From: Bacteroidia bacterium
GTDB taxonomy: Bacteria > Bacteroidota > Bacteroidia > Bacteroidales > Prolixibacteraceae
Reading direction: 5' to 3'
DNA: 64,000 bases
Assembly (NCBI GenBank): GCA_025358395.1
Contig: JANYJT010000030.1
Coordinates: forward strand, 7,447-71,446
Below, piece after piece: positions 48,601 to 57,600 of this stretch; within the stretch, counting starts at the first letter, position 1; every line of letters begins with the position of its first letter. The translations under genes and the position numbers were made by a program. The notes under the pieces are model-generated. The model ran no database searches. It had not been told where the DNA came from and worked only from the letters and a program-made list of their open reading frames with translations.

Positions 48601-48614
48601 TTATTCTTCATCAT
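30630..48614 (-). CDS. Hybrid NRPS / AT-less PKS megasynthase with terminal thioesterase
   Basis: About 5994 residues, the core of the assembly line. Domains with rough residues: C 35-470, A 490-980, T ~1031; C 1085-1520, A 1540-2055, T ~2095; KS 2158-2590 (DSACSSS, ETHGTATKLGDP, KANIGH); a linker with no AT; DH 2780-3045; KR to 3530 (LITGGTGGIG, Ser-Tyr-Asn triad); T ~3591; C 3650-4080, A 4105-4600, T ~4633; C 4690-5125, A 5150-5650, T ~5696; TE 5755-5985 (GHSAGG, GGHMDM). Pocket residues by eye: DAWFGGGTFK (aliphatic-like), DLWTIGMIHK (Thr-like), DIFNNGLTYK (Ala/Gly-like), DVQTISQVVK (Pro-like). The tandem ATGs at 48614/48611 fall inside the preceding gene's end. The 3' end overlaps the exporter gene. 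No epimerase or methyltransferase domain was seen. Confidence 0.95.
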   Translation of the reverse strand: MMKNNLKELKQRALAGDLTALEELRQLGVLSGNKSKYSMAPSSFAQRRLWFIDKMDQSPAYNLPGAILLEGNLNFEALENAFKEIVRRHEILRTCFVETDGIPYQKIFDEVDFKVEKVDLCDAADKDEKVLHFLAEESKRCFDLSKGPLLLCRILKLDESKHLLLFNMHHIISDGWSIGVLISELTTLYNSFCAGESSPLEPLKIQYKDYVYRHLQILKEEDSASHRSYWMNKLAGEIQVLELPSDFSRPFHKTFNGQLYEIEFGKELHLDIKNHCRQGNVSLFMFIVSAVTILLNKYTGKSDILVGSPIAGREQRDLEDQIGFYVNTIPLRNQVDSTLSYSEFLKIVRHNCIEAYDHQVYPFDLLVEDLNLERDTSRNPLFEIVLSLQEADSDSIRLNGIKSTVMKPEITFSKFDLHFNFEESSDRMKLGIIYNPDLYGHERIERLAGHLLVLLKNILTAPDLTIGKLEIISATEKEQILKVFNDTTCYYPKESTIAGLFEEMAEEFPDKPAVVYQGKPLCYRDLNEKANSLAHHLVHDFDLKLDEPVVLLMDRSHELIIAILAVLKAGGAYLPIDIKMPLERINVILNDVNARIVFSDIETSRNIYAAPSVIRINESLFSLPVGSGNIKCGKTSSNLAYILYTSGSTGKPKGSLIEEKSVIRLVRNTNYTRFDDSVRLFSTSSISFDATTWDIWGALLNGGTLYFENSEDYLDPEMLKSYLSTYKINRVFFPTGLFVRMVEADIQHGLKLFEGLDEVGVGGDKLPVTTSNKFVELYPDVSLFNGYGPTENTTFTACYSVKGVFQETIPIGKPISNTTVFIVDPQGNLCPFGIPGELYIGGDGLSRGYVNRPDLNKEKFVILPSISQEKLYRSGDIGFWDIEGNIHFVGRIDDQLKIRGYRIETGEIENVTSRYEGIIHSKILVIQEEDQKQLALYYTCDNEIGTEDLKRKLGKELPEYMVPKYFIRLDEFPLNQNGKVDYKAFPKPEINSAQIERISDSISQIVRKLEKIFETILNVQNISASDNFFVLGGHSLKAIRAVSAIQKELSVKVNLKEFFSNPTIQSLEEIIRNKKRESLGVIPVIPEASYYLLSHAQKRLWVLDKIEKSKSTYNIPLAVTIYEEIDPDALQQAFDEMVQKHESLRTIFIEENGDPYQKIVSGLQIPVSFQDFSGESDPGKSTLDYVVAEAHRPFILSEYPLVRLAVVKTAARKQVLFLNIHHIICDGWSLNIMVDELFGGYKRRLEKAESPVVMPQIQYKDYSYWLNERINNPESNADRAYWLEKLKGEITPLDIPTDFRRPVVKTYQGNSNYYSFSKEMKKNLDTFNIEKRSSLFMTLVAAIKVLLNKYSGKEDIIIGTPVAGRDHPDLENQIGYYVNTLALRDHVSPQKTFAELLAEVKRTATDGYTHQMYPFDKLVEEIKLPRDTSRSPLFDVMVVLQNFDISYREVFKRIESYQIPMNMSKFDLTFNFSDTGENLDLLIEYNTQLYKKERIDQIASHLFVLLETVMVNPAQELLAINVIGKEEQENLLRNYNDTSAAYPHDKTIVQLVEATVDQYPSNPAVVYKEKVLTYAELNRRTNILAHFLLENFTISSGEAIGVLVPPSDNTIVILLAILKAGGAYVPIDSEYPDERIKHILSDSKTNIFITQNEHAGRLNRLVEETGVECTILDFDELPGKYGLDESNPVGINSNPDTTAYIIFTSGSTGKPKGCPISHRNLVRLFINEKCNYDFNSSDVWIMAHSYCFDLSVWEMYGAFLFGGKIIVPDRSEVRDISAFVRLVHDHGITILTQTPGAFYKFIDTALESKFRKTLSIRYVIFGGEKLNPAKLANWIKAYPPGKVKLVNMYGITETTIHVTYHLITEEEIVNADGSSNVGVPLPETKVYILDNQRMLTPIGIYGEIYVAGTGLSKGYLNRPELTAERFIPNPYDPAEILYKSGDIARWIYDGTMEYLDRCDNQVQIRGFRVEMTEIELQLRQYPGIVDAVVVANDKEGTKELAAYLVSDNDLMISKLKSFLLATLPDYMIPSHFIQIEKIPLTPNGKLDKKSLPPAIQNIASGAIFAKPVSEVEVSLLELWQEVLSTESISIHDNFFDLGGNSILLVKLYGKINALYPDVLELTDLFSKSKISEQAGFISQKMEVSPETVKSGVELAESSMRLHDMAVVGMASRIGDCETPDEFWKDLCMGVDFIGGMPSSRIPDIKALAEKYGVKPDALKFREYCYLPEVDKFDHGFFKLSPSEASLIDPGQRMFMETACHALEDAGYGGNKLSGSRTGIFIGASDHLGEYARFIEHSDNRDPNLLLVAQTPSILAGRLSYHLNLKGPALLVDSACSSSLVALHLACQSLREGKIDSALVGGVKLHLLPFDSDTRIEIDSSDSRAHSFDDSANGTGAGEGIIAIFIKPLEHALRDCDNIYAVIKGSEINQDGNSNGITAPNAGAQADAIENAWLDAGIDPTTVSFIETHGTATKLGDPIEIDGITKAFQRYTSERGICAIGAVKANIGHLDTAAGLAGFLKAVLSLKHRQLTPMVHFKTPNRNINFEGSAAFVNTDLKDWETTGMPLRCGVSSFGLSGTNCHVVLEEAPSQSIVSEKVKGPYLCTISSRSKGVLVDYARKIKHALYQHMDTAPENICYTLATGRGHHSYRIAIIFEDIAELIRKISQLLEMDFCSVEAEGIFYHYSKSVASNKKELTSGEITENDLHDLSFKINAEIKANSPDKELLKSIAQSYVKGCEILWEEFYRDPEPSKISLPGYPFEKKRCWVKLNDTKKVSVHQTSSYGQKYDGVFLNNCLIDTPSAVIYATTLNEGNWLLNEHRVMGMATLVGASYLQMAYEAGINHFGSPRLQFEDFYLLHPLTIEEGNDLEVLTTVNRVGDDLNVEVQSKLNDNNWRAYAKFRIGKGVDEIEAIDVSAIKTRTVNSREILPKEEDLTNEEIVRVSKKWNCLKRLYWNDSEILAELNVPEEDLDLASDYFLYPPLMDAALSCAIDESGFLPYSFGTVEVRKRATGKVFSYIKRHENGSSETRTFDIIISDEAGEVIVQLKNFLLRKVALQKQENYFHELVWKPWRVEPSKSQARGSVVVIYNQACNHELIANFKAIEGIILCEIVQDNFPEIFKAFQDKFPDKIIFVLPLNASFEKFYELEERLNITLYSAFKFAKYLITNISSRIDLLFVSENVCEISGNESQLNSLNHSVAGLGQVIQQESPNIHCRFLDIDQNTSVAEILDEINEGFTESYYFRAIRNGERFIREIRPVRLAEKKSNEFVMEEDGVYLITGGTGGIGLELAHFLAKQAGIKLALISRSEFPSRDKWDTLLAEQKEEKLCHKIEKIRAIEKEGADVCLYAADAGNYDELKSTIEKIRKDLGRIRGTIHAAGIAGDGFIFGKDFGTFRDVIRPKIQGTIFLSGLLKADKPDFFVMTSALTAIIPTSGQSDYTAANSFIDAYSSELNRSGMNAVSINLTSWKETGMAFDHGVVDDGIFKSISTADGVTAIGRIMRKNIQSIILGETELSEFDASAGMPFYAGKEMLAGKKRTVKLKFESEISKQIVLHGRESGEYSAFEKTIAQIWGTVLGYSELNISDNYYDLGGDSIHAIKINGLLEKNLKIQVTIGDLFNHLTISELAGFLESKAGIVDISQENDSAFQAILPVKKSRSYPVSSAQRRLYILDQLTKDKLNYHLPEVWSIKGKLRIDAFVSAFEKIIERHEILRTSFDFELDVPVQVVHDKVHFPIPFSHMTESQARDHIRGFVQPFDLGLAPLFRIEIIELAPDNHLVLFDSHHIIMDAFSIELLKKEIFCYYEGKEPEPLKIQYKDYASWQAGYYKSAEAKAKKSYWIRQFEGEIPLLNLPLDFPRSLNQATEAGVFTLCLDEKLTAEVKKLSAGQGISTFMILLGVYNIILHKYSGQEDIIIGVSSMGRDNEALSGLIGMFINNLPVRSFPHADSSISTFLQEVKEHAIMASANQDYPFDELIEDLKINRDLNRTPLFDVVFSYMNFALSEMQNGDLKVSDFKAETVVSSEYDLMLYGLEAEDKIYITIKYKKSLFKKESIERFAGHFSKTVEIVTSHSELKLSDINMLLPLEIERLMNFNLRYDAIFEKSDALDLLHDSFSKNQAKIALLCRNLSMSYQELNERANQLANYLQLELLVKPDDLIGIMTGRTETMIIAILGVLKSGAAYVGIDINYPEQRIDYILQDSRTKVLLTEKGIIEKGTLKTGSETMVVDLNGAPIARHNSHEPACISSFENLAYIIYTSGSTGNPKGVAITHKNLSVFLHFCLSEFKSTVCDVIYATASYCFDISVFEFIYPLITGKSIRILQSALEIPEYLGKDQNVLINLVPSSMLTIIEELERGGIQYLSAINMGGEQIPQALIDRLDCDCMEVRNLYGPSEDTTYTTIYRFSNQERKVLIGKPLSNTQIYIVDKNINLIPLGHAGEICISGDKLAKGYLYKEELTREKFIANPFGDGRLYKTGDLGRWTDSGDLEYLGRLDRQVKIRGFRIELGEIETNIRRFHGVEHTVVLAFEKDSTKDIVAYFAAHEEIDVSALKTYLGKIMPAYMIPLYFVQIGNIPLTPNGKVDVKALPDPELFLKDSNSSEIEVLSPVELSLAEIWKNVLGIESVSKNSSFFDLGGHSLKAMRLLSQINREFRSGFLLSDIFENQTITQLSQLIVSSMAYETPAIMPLQKADYYDVSHAQHRLWILDRVEKNSIVYNIPIVYHIQSAIDVKSLQQSFYSIIRKYESLRTYFVEIDGEAKQRILDEYEFAIEVIEIKVVSNMVSDSKELIHKTITAPFNLTDAPLIKVVLLKDSVKEDYILIINIHHIVLDEWSVNILADNLNLFYDHYSGKKLIADEHYFLPSSIQYKEYANWHNQQIVVNRDRANSHKEYWLKMFGEPVPCPDLPTDFQRPKVQTFEGKTESFKLLPDLSEGLRRLGAENDATLFIASLALFNILFFRYTKQNDIVIGTPVANRDHPDIQDQIGFFLNTLALRNQSDPAESFKSFLNTVKKNTLGAFGHQLYPFDMLVDDLQLPRDRSRSPLFDVMLISQTPMENGIKTLSGLGMKTIELEYPVSKFDLSISYYDDGNSIGYFFEYNTALFKKDRIVNMFNHFATLLESVLANVEAPISKLNIIPDGEMAMLMDRSFGPKVPVVHDSIVGLIEKTSMEFKETIAVVNKRERLSFGEVNSRANQLANYLIDEEKIRPEDRICVMLDRSEWSVIAMLAILKSGAVFVPVDSNYPQSRIDFILRDSGAEILITTDEFKKLPSFDGVKIIPIEEIRDRISGFDIENVTVMSLVDSQSTAYVIYTSGSTGEPKGVLGTHKCLLNLVEWQSGVIESGLKSLQYAPHNFDVSVQEILFSLASAGTLYLIDNETRYKMSAIAGMIEKEGIAILTMPYSALNLFLGELENIDQLKSIKHLITSGEQPFFNPTLSKLLKAYPEIQFHNQYGPSETHVVTSYVLSGSSEEQPNKIPIGRPINNTQILLLDNRMELVPTGIAGDLYIGGFNVANGYLNKTDLTNDRFIQNPFGKGKLYKSGDVARWNHNGELEFLGREDGQVKVRGYRVELGEIESCMLNYPDLREAAVKLIDDGENNEIAAYFTSNEEIEISRLKEFLVSRLPGYMVPGYFVKLDQFPHTASGKIDVRMLPIPDAADHSQLSGFVEPEGETEIAIAEVWSEILNRENIGSTDNFFETGGNSIKAIKVMSRIQKRLGKKTFLNLIFQHPTIREMAEIIVGMEDRLKNMDIEYIVLNQEQERKIFFLPPGIGYSFAYMEYAKYFEELAVYGLNFVETSDPAKSMADLLTTIQPEGAFYLFGHSAGGNMAFDVAIELQNRGRELGGLILLDSYRQLEVIAWSQEEYMNDAVLYIEQNHAEFLDEEIKEAALLKIAAYRKYLNSRAEDKFVNCPIIQIEASDEITNFSKNISRSAWGELTTRFDVFEGSGGHMDMLKQPNLERNALLTKKLFDELYDENEMRTLTGNINDNLSFSKKGV

Positions 48615-51600
48615 CCTCAAACTGTATATTGGACAATAGTTCCAGCTCATCATCCGACACCGGAACAATTAATTTTACCTCTTCCTCTTTCGTAACAATA
48701 GATTTTCTGCTTTCAAGCTGCGCCTTCACTTTTTCCGAAATATCAAGTAGAACGGGTGTATAGAATATTTCCTTCAAGGCAATATCGACATTCAATTCTT
48801 TCTGAATTTGAGATATCAGCCTGACAGCATTTAAACTATGACCTCCTATTTCAAAGAAATTATCACCCAGACCGATGCCTTCTTTCTTCAGGATGTTAGT
48901 GCAAATACGAAGAATTAAAAATTCAATTTCATCTTTTGCTTCCCTAAATTTCTCCTCCTTAACACCTACCGGATCAGGCAAAAACTTTTTATTCGCTTTT
49001 CCATTGACAGAAAGAGGAATTTTCTCGAGCTGTATAAAATAAGCAGGAACCATGTACTTTGGCAGAAAACTGGTCAGATGATTTTTAAGGGCTATCGCTT
49101 CAATGGCCTGATCCGAAGTAAAATAAGCCACCAATTCGCTGTTGCCATTCTTTCCAAAAAGCGTCACTGCACAATCATTGATCTCTTTTACCTCGCGAAG
49201 CTTCTTTTCTATTTCCTGCAATTCAACCCTGTACCCCCGAATCTTAACCTGTTCATCCAGTCTACCCAGAAATTCGATGTTCCCATCCTCGTCTGTCCTT
49301 CCGATATCTCCTGTTTTATAGATGCGGACTCCTTCAAGCAAAGGGAATTGAACAAATTTCTCATTCGTCTTCGCAGGGTCGTTCAAATATTGACGCGCCA
49401 ACCCTTTCCCCGCGATACATATTTCGCCCGGAATACCTGTCGCACATAGATTCATCCATTTATCCAGAATATAAATTTGTGTATTGAGCAAAGGCTTTCC
49501 AATGGGTGCAATATCAGGGCTCACATCCAGCCTATCCGGATCAAACCTGTAACTGGTCGACTCTACGCAGCACTCTGTCGGACCGTAAAAATTGGTCAAG
49601 TGTATTTCTTTGTTCCGGGGAAAACTGTAAAAATTCTTTACCAATTTAATTGGCAATGCTTCAGATCCAATAAATACCTCCTTTAAATCAGGCTTACTAA
49701 TTTCGGAAAACCCTTCTTCCAACATCGCAGCAAAAAGAGAAGGTGTAAGGTCAATGATATTGATCTCATTTTCCACAACATACTTTATAATTTCTCTGGG
49801 ATCCAGCCTTCTATCACTGCTTAATAAATGAAGCGTATTCCCATGGCAAAGGGTGGCGAATATTTGTTTGAGGGAAACATCGAAGGCAAAGGAACTGATC
49901 ATCAACTCTCTCCGAACTTCATCATTGCACACATAAATGTTATTATTCAGAGATGACATCAGGTTAGACAAAGATTCATGTTCTACCATGACTCCTTTGG
50001 GTACTCCGGTGGTGCCCGAAGTATAAATCACATAGGCCAGGTTGTTATGTTCAATAATATTCACAGGTGAAGACTCATCCTCAATGCGCAATTCACTTAC
50101 ATCCATTATTAATATTTCTCCACTAAAAAAATCCTTCTCATTCCTCTTTGGAGAGAGTAAAGAGTTGTCGACCAAAACTGCTTTTGAGCAACTGTCCTTA
50201 AGTATATATGCGATTCTTTCGATTGGGGTATCCGGCATAACAGGAAGATAACCGGCTCCCGTTTTCATCACCCCAAGAAGTGATGCTATTGCCAGGATAG
50301 GATCCTCCACAACGACCGCTACTACCTGATCTTTCGTTGGAGACACTTGGTCTATCAGACTGTTTGCAATTCTGTTCGACAATCGGTCTAACGCTCCATA
50401 GGAAATTTCCTTGCCTTCATAAACCAGTGCCATACTGCTTTCGCACGCCCTGACCTGTTGATTAAAAAGTTCTATTACGTTGCTCTTTAAATTCAGGGGA
50501 AAGCTTCTGTTATTGAACTTATAAAGTAGTTTTTCCTTTTCTTCGGCAGGTGTTATCTCAAGATTCTTAATTTTTTCATTGGGATGCGAGATGATACTCT
50601 CCAACAATTTTTCAAAATGAACCGACATTCTTTGAATTCGTTCCTTCCGAAATAAGGAAGTGTTGTATTCTATGGCAAAATCAATTTTTCCATCCGTTTC
50701 ATCAAAAAGAAATGTCAGATCGAACATACTTCTTGTAATACGGAAATCAATCCCTTCAGCTTCTATCCCATTAAAATTCAACTTCATCCCCATGGCATTC
50801 TTTACCATCCAAACGACCATTACATCAAAAAGCGGATTTCTGTTCTGAATTCTTTCCACATCCAGCTCATCAACCAGCCTGTCAAAAGGATATATCTGAT
50901 TGTCAAACGCTCCGGTAAGATTGTCCTTGACTTTTAACAATATCTCCTGAAAAGTATTTTCCGGATTGATTTCGTTGCGTAGAACAAGCGTATTGATAAA
51001 AAAACCAACCTGATTTTCGGTGTCGTAATGTTGCCGGCCGGCTACAGGAGCACCCACCATTATATCTTCATCTCCCGAATACTTATGCAACAATATATAA
51101 ACGGCTGAAAGCAGAGTCATGTATAAACTGGCATTCAGACAACTCCCAATTCCCTTTAAGGCAATGGCATGAGCATCGTTAATAGTACTTTGAAGCAGGT
51201 CTCCATCCATTGTGAAGGAGTCGGATCTGCTGAAATCGGCGGGCAAGTTTAACTGCGGACGCGGATTACTTAATTTTTGCTTCCAATAATCCTTATTCAT
51301 TCCCAGGGATTCTTCGCTAAGAATCTTATTCTGCCAGCTGGCGTAATCTTTGTATTGAATTCTGAGTGGAGGAAATGGATCTCCTAAATTGTTTATTATT
51401 GAGTCGTAATAAATTTGAACTTCATTTAACATGACCTCTATGGACCAGCCATCACAGATGATATGGTGCATGTTGAAAAGGAATAAATAATTATCCTCTG
51501 ACAAATAAACCAGTTTGATTTTCAGCAAGGGAACTTTTGAAAGATCAAATTCGTGCTTAAAATATTCAACTGCAATATCCTTTAGAATTTTTTTATCCCA

Positions 51601-54600
51601 GTAAATGCCTGGATTTTCCGACCTCTCAATCTCGAAATCAATGGTTTCAGCTATTTTTTGAAATGGCTCCCCATCAATTTCTATGAAGTATGTTCTAAGT
51701 GACTCATGCCTTTGAATGATCGCCTTGAAAACTTTTTCCAGTACCTGAACATCAATTTTTCCTTTGAAGTGTAAGGCTGCAGGAAGGTTGTAAAGAGAAT
51801 TATGACCCTCGAGTTTGGAAAGAAACCATAACCTGCGCTGTGAATGAGATAGTGGATAATGGGCACTTTTCTCTAATTTCTCAATGGGTTTGAAATGTGA
51901 AGGATTCTTACTAATCAGCAATTTTGCCAGCGATGAAACCGTGGCATGCTTAAACACTTCCCAAATATTTATTTCGACATTAAACTCCTTGTGAATCCTG
52001 GAGACAAGTCGGATTGCAATTAGACTATGTCCACCGAGTTTGAAGAAATTATCATTCACATGAACATGGTCAACGTTTAACAGTTCCTTCCAGATATAGC
52101 AAAGTTTTTGCTCAAGCATATCAGCCGGAGTCCCGGCATTTGCTTCCAGAACTTTTTCTTTGACCGGGATTGGAAGTGACTTCTTGTCCACCTTGCCATT
52201 CGCGGTAACAGGAAAATTTCCCATTTGCATGAAATAGGACGGGATCATATAATCGGGCAAATGAACTGATAGGAACTGCTTCAAATCCTCACTCTCAATT
52301 TTTTCATTGGACGTAAAATAGGCAGCAATCTCAGTGGTGTTTCCCTCTCCAAGCGACACGACAGCTGCTGAATTAATGGTATCGTAATTTTTCAGACAAT
52401 TTTCAATTTCTGTCAACTCGATCCGAAATCCGCGTAACTTTATCTGATCGTCCGACCTCCCGGAAAGAACAATGTTTCCATCTTCCAAAAAACGTCCAAC
52501 ATCCCCCGATTTGTATATTCCTTTGTTTCCTGACAGATTTACTTCAAAAAATTTCATTTCTGTCAATTCCGGATTGTTCAAATACCCTCTTGCAACACCT
52601 TCTCCGGCGATAAAAATCTCACCATTTATGCCAATCGGTACTTGAGAAAGTCCGGAGTCAAGTATATAAACCATCACATTGTCGATCGGCCGACCGATCG
52701 GCATGGAACTCAGAGCCGAACTGATTCCACGGATGGATTCCTTGGTAATACTATAACTTGTGGAGACATCGCAGCATTCGGTCGGACCGTATACATTGGA
52801 AATAATTGGCGGATTCGTTGCGATTTTGTCATAGAATGATCTGACTGTTTGATGCATGAGCTGCTGACCTCCAATGACAAATCTGTCGGGCAGATAGGTT
52901 TGAATTTCGCGATTTAGCTCCTCAGCAATTATTTCCAAATGAACAGGGGTTCCATCTGTGACAGTTATGAAATGATCCTTGTAATAATCCAATAACTTCC
53001 TTCCACTGACTTTTGTCTCATCAGGTACAATGTCGAGACAATGTCCAAATGACAGGGCATAAAAAATTTGTTTAACGGATGCATCAAAAACAAATGGAGA
53101 AATCAGGGCTATGTTTAGAGGAGTTTCACATCGACCATAAATCGCTTCCGACAAGCCCATAACAAGATTGAAAAGACTCCGGTGTTCGATCATTACCCCT
53201 TTCGGAGTACCCGTAGATCCTGAAGTATAAAGGACATAAGCCAGACTGGAATGCTCTACCTCTACTGCCGGATTCTTATGACAAGGATTAGAAATCCTGC
53301 TGATATCTAGAAGGGAAATCTCCTTGTCCGGGGAAGAATTGGCATCTTTCAGTAACGCGTCTGCCTGCAGGAACATGCTGCTATCCGTTAGTAACATTTT
53401 AGCCCGACTGTCTGAAAGCATAAATTTTATCCGTTCAGGAGGCAAGTCATTACCAATAGGCAGGTAAGCTGCTCCTGCTTTGAGTATTCCTATAATGCCT
53501 GTCATCATCAGTTCTGAACGTGGTGCCAGAATCGCAATGATGTCATCAGGAACAATCTGAATGCGGCTTAGAATAACATTGGCAACTTCATTCGCTCTTT
53601 GATCCAATTGTTTGTATGACAATTTTAGTCCATTAAATACCAGAGCCGTATGATCAGGAGAAGCGAGAACCCTTTCATCGAAAAGAGCAAGAACCGTTTT
53701 CTTTTCGCGATGGACGATTGCGCCTTCAGACATGTCAAAAAGATGAGCCGACTCAGTCTGATCCACAATTTCTATCTCTTTGATACTTACATCAGGATAG
53801 CACACGGCTTTTGCGATAATATTTTTCAAGTGCCTGGCCATTCTTTCTATTCGCATAGAGTCGAACAGATTGGTGTTGTAACCGATAGTGAAATCGATTT
53901 TCTCTGGGCTTTCCGTAAAAGTAAATGTCAGATCAAACTTGCCGGCGGTAAAATCCACTTTGAAGGAGGATGACTTTACGCCATTCAGATTTAATTCTGT
54001 TGTGTCTGTATTTTGAAGCTGAACCAGCACGTCAAACAAAGGTGCGCGTGAAGTGTCCCTTTCAAGATTTAAAAATGTGATGAGACTGTCAAAAGGATAA
54101 TTGCTGTTTGAGAATGCTTCTGTCGACTGATTCTTCACGCTTAGCATAAATTCCCTAAAAGATTTTTCAACGTCAACGCAATTGCGCAGAGCGACAGTAT
54201 TGAGGTAAACGCCTATCTGATTCTCGAGTTCCTGATGACTTCTGCCGGCAACCGGTGAACCTACGATGATCTCTTCATCTGATGTATATTTATGAAGTAA
54301 GATATTTACTGCAGTCAGCAATACCATGAATGGACTTACATTATTGACTTTCCCGAAAGCCACCAGCTTTTTGGAAAGCGAGGCATCAATCTCGCTGAAG
54401 ATGTATTTTCCCTGGTAAGTTTTGATAGGTGGACGCACTCTGTCCGATGGCAGATCCAGTACAGGAATACTGCCGGACAATATTTTCCGCCAATATTCCC
54501 TTTCCCTTAGGTATTGTGGGCTATCCAAAAGAGTCTGTTCAAAAACAGCATAATCTTTGTATTGAATCTTGAGAGGAAACAACGAATACTTCTCATCCCC

Positions 54601-57600
54601 TTTTGCCAGAGCATTATACAAATCTGACAATTCATGCATCAAGATTCCGATAGAAATTCCATCCCCGGCAATATGGTGGATCAGGAGCAGAAAAATATAT
54701 TTCGCCTCATCCACTTTAGCAATATGCACACGGACAGGAATCTCACAGGATAGATCAAAAGGAGCCATCACAGCCCGGTTAATGATGAGTTCCGCCTTTT
54801 CTAACGCATTCTTTTCTCTTGACAGATCATGTTCTACGATAAGGTTATTTACGACTGAAAGTACTTTTTGGAACGGAGATCCATCTACTTCAAAATAGAC
54901 AGTCCGTAGAATTTCATGCCTGTTTACGATCGTACAAATGGATTTATTCAGGTGCTCAAGATTTACCTTTCCTTCCAATAAAAGAGGAACCGGCATATTG
55001 TATGCAGCCGCATTAATCTTGTCCTGTGCAAGAATCCACAACCGCTTTTGAGCATGCGAAAGCGGATAAATATCTCTTTCCCCACATGGTGATATCTCTT
55101 GATAACTTATGACATCCAACTTCTCCAGTTCTTCTGCAACACCCCGTACTGTTGGATGATCAAAGATGGTCCGAAACGATACTTCCTGATGCAATTCCTT
55201 TTTAATATAGGTGATCAGACGCGCAATTTTAAGACTCTCCCCACCCAATTCGAAGAAGTTGTCATTGACCTCTACAGGTGAGTAATTCAATACCTGTTCA
55301 AAAATTGGGATGATTTTGAGTTCAAGTTCTGTAGGTTTTGAAATACGATTATTCCTGACAACCGGCGATGAAGTAACAAATTTTCGCAATTTGTTCTTGT
55401 CGGTCTTTCCATTAAAAGTCAGCGGAATATTCTCAACAAAATGGAAATGTTGCGGAATCATATATTCAGGGAGAAAGTCCTGCAAGAATTTTCTTAAAAC
55501 CGGCAAAACGACCACTTCATCACTGACAATAAATGCCGCGATACTCTTGTCTCCATTCGACTCAACGTCGAGAACCACTGCATCCCTGACCTGATAAAAA
55601 TACTTCAACCGCTTTTCTATTTCACCCAGTTCAATCCGGTTTCCTTTAATTTTAACCTGGTCATCAATTCTGCCAATGAATTCAATATTGCCATCAGGTA
55701 GAAATCTTGCCCTGTCTCCGGTACGGTACATTCTTTGGTTTTCTTCAAAAGGATCGGGTACAAACTTCTGATTGGTGAGTTCCGTGTTGTTTAAATATCC
55801 ACGTGCCAGGCTCGGACCAGATATACACAGTTCTCCCGGGAAACCAACAGGCAGAGCCTCAAGACTCGCGTTGAGGATATAGATGGAAGAGCCGGAAACA
55901 GTTTTTCCGATGGGCACTTTTTCCTGATAATCCTTATCCTTCTCAGCGATGAAATAAGAAGCACAAACAGATACCTCCGTCGGGCCATAAGCATTGATAA
56001 ACCGAACCGATTTTTTATAATGATTCACATCAGAAACATTTGCCTGTTCACCTGCGGTAATGAGGGAAATCAGATGAGGAAATTCGGGCTTGTCGAGTGC
56101 ATTCAGGTATGGAGGCGGAATGGTGGCAACCGTGATTTTTTGTTCATTCATCTCTCTTATAAACAACATCGGATTCTGAATGATTTCCTTATCAAAAATT
56201 ACCAGGGCGGCACCGGTAAGCAGCGCCTGAAAAATCTCAAAGACAGCCGCATCAAAACCGGAAGAGGCAAATTGCAGAACTTTATCCGTTTCAGTTACAC
56301 CAAATACCCCGATCATATTTACAAACATGTTCATAAAACTACCATGCTCGATCATGACGCCTTTGGGCGCACCTGTTGATCCGGAAGTATAAATGATGTA
56401 CGCTAAATCTTCCCTAAGAATATCAACGGAAGGCACCGAATCATTTGAACAACTAATATCATTCAGGAAAATCACCTTCTCACAAAGGCCGTAATGCTTT
56501 TGATTATCTGAAATAAGCAACTTTGCGCAACTGTTTTTCAGAATAAATTCTATCCTGTCGTTTGGATTTTGGCTTTCAACAGGCAGATATACAGCTCCTG
56601 CTTTCATAATTCCAAGCATAGCAGACAAGGCAGCAGGAGAACGTTCTGCCGCCATACAAACAATGTCTCCTTTACATATATTTTGCTGCTCAATGAGATA
56701 ATTGGCAATCCGGTTTGCTCTTATATTTAGCTCAAAATAGGTAAGTGATTCCTCATTTTTAATGATAGCAGCATTATTCGAAAACGCTCCGGCACATTCA
56801 TCAAATTTTGAAATGATCGTTTTGTCTGATCGCTTAACTTCTCCGTTAAGATTGAAAGTTTTTAAAATCTTGTGTTGCTCGAACACACTTAAATACTTTA
56901 CTTCGGCTATACGCTTTTCAGGAAAATAGATCAATTCAAAAAGGACAGCCTCAAAGCATCTGGCAAACTGGATAGCTTCCTGTTCGGATAATACCTGCGG
57001 ATTGTAATTAAAGTAGATATTTACGTTTTCATCCTCATCATACTCATCAATTTCAATACTGAGACTTTCGTTTCTCAATTGAGTATCCAATGTTATTGGG
57101 ATGAATTTTTCCGCATTTCCGAACTTATGAGAAAAGTTCATTTTCCTGTAGATGATTGTTACATCGAACAGTTCATTTTTAAAATCCGGATGAGTGCGGA
57201 AATATTTAAACGTTTCACTGAGTGGCAGTCTTTGGTGCCGGTAACTTTCCTTTACCTCAGTCTTTATCGCATTAAGGATATCTGCTAAAGTCCATTCTGC
57301 TGCCAGATTCAGCCTGAGGGGTATCATGTTCATGAAAAGTCCGGGAGTATTTCTGAACTTGTGGTTGCTCCTGTTCAGAACCGGCATCCCAATAATGATA
57401 TCATTCTTCCTGTATAGTTTATAAAGCGTTGTGTATAAAATTCCCAATAAAGCCTGAAAGGTTGATACCCCGGTTTCATCAGCAATTTTCATGATTGAAG
57501 CATAGCAGATTCTATGAACGTTTAGCGTAACTCTTTCATTGTGCAGCGAAAAATTCTTAATGCTATGTTTCTTAGCTGTAAAATCGAGCGGTTCAGGTAA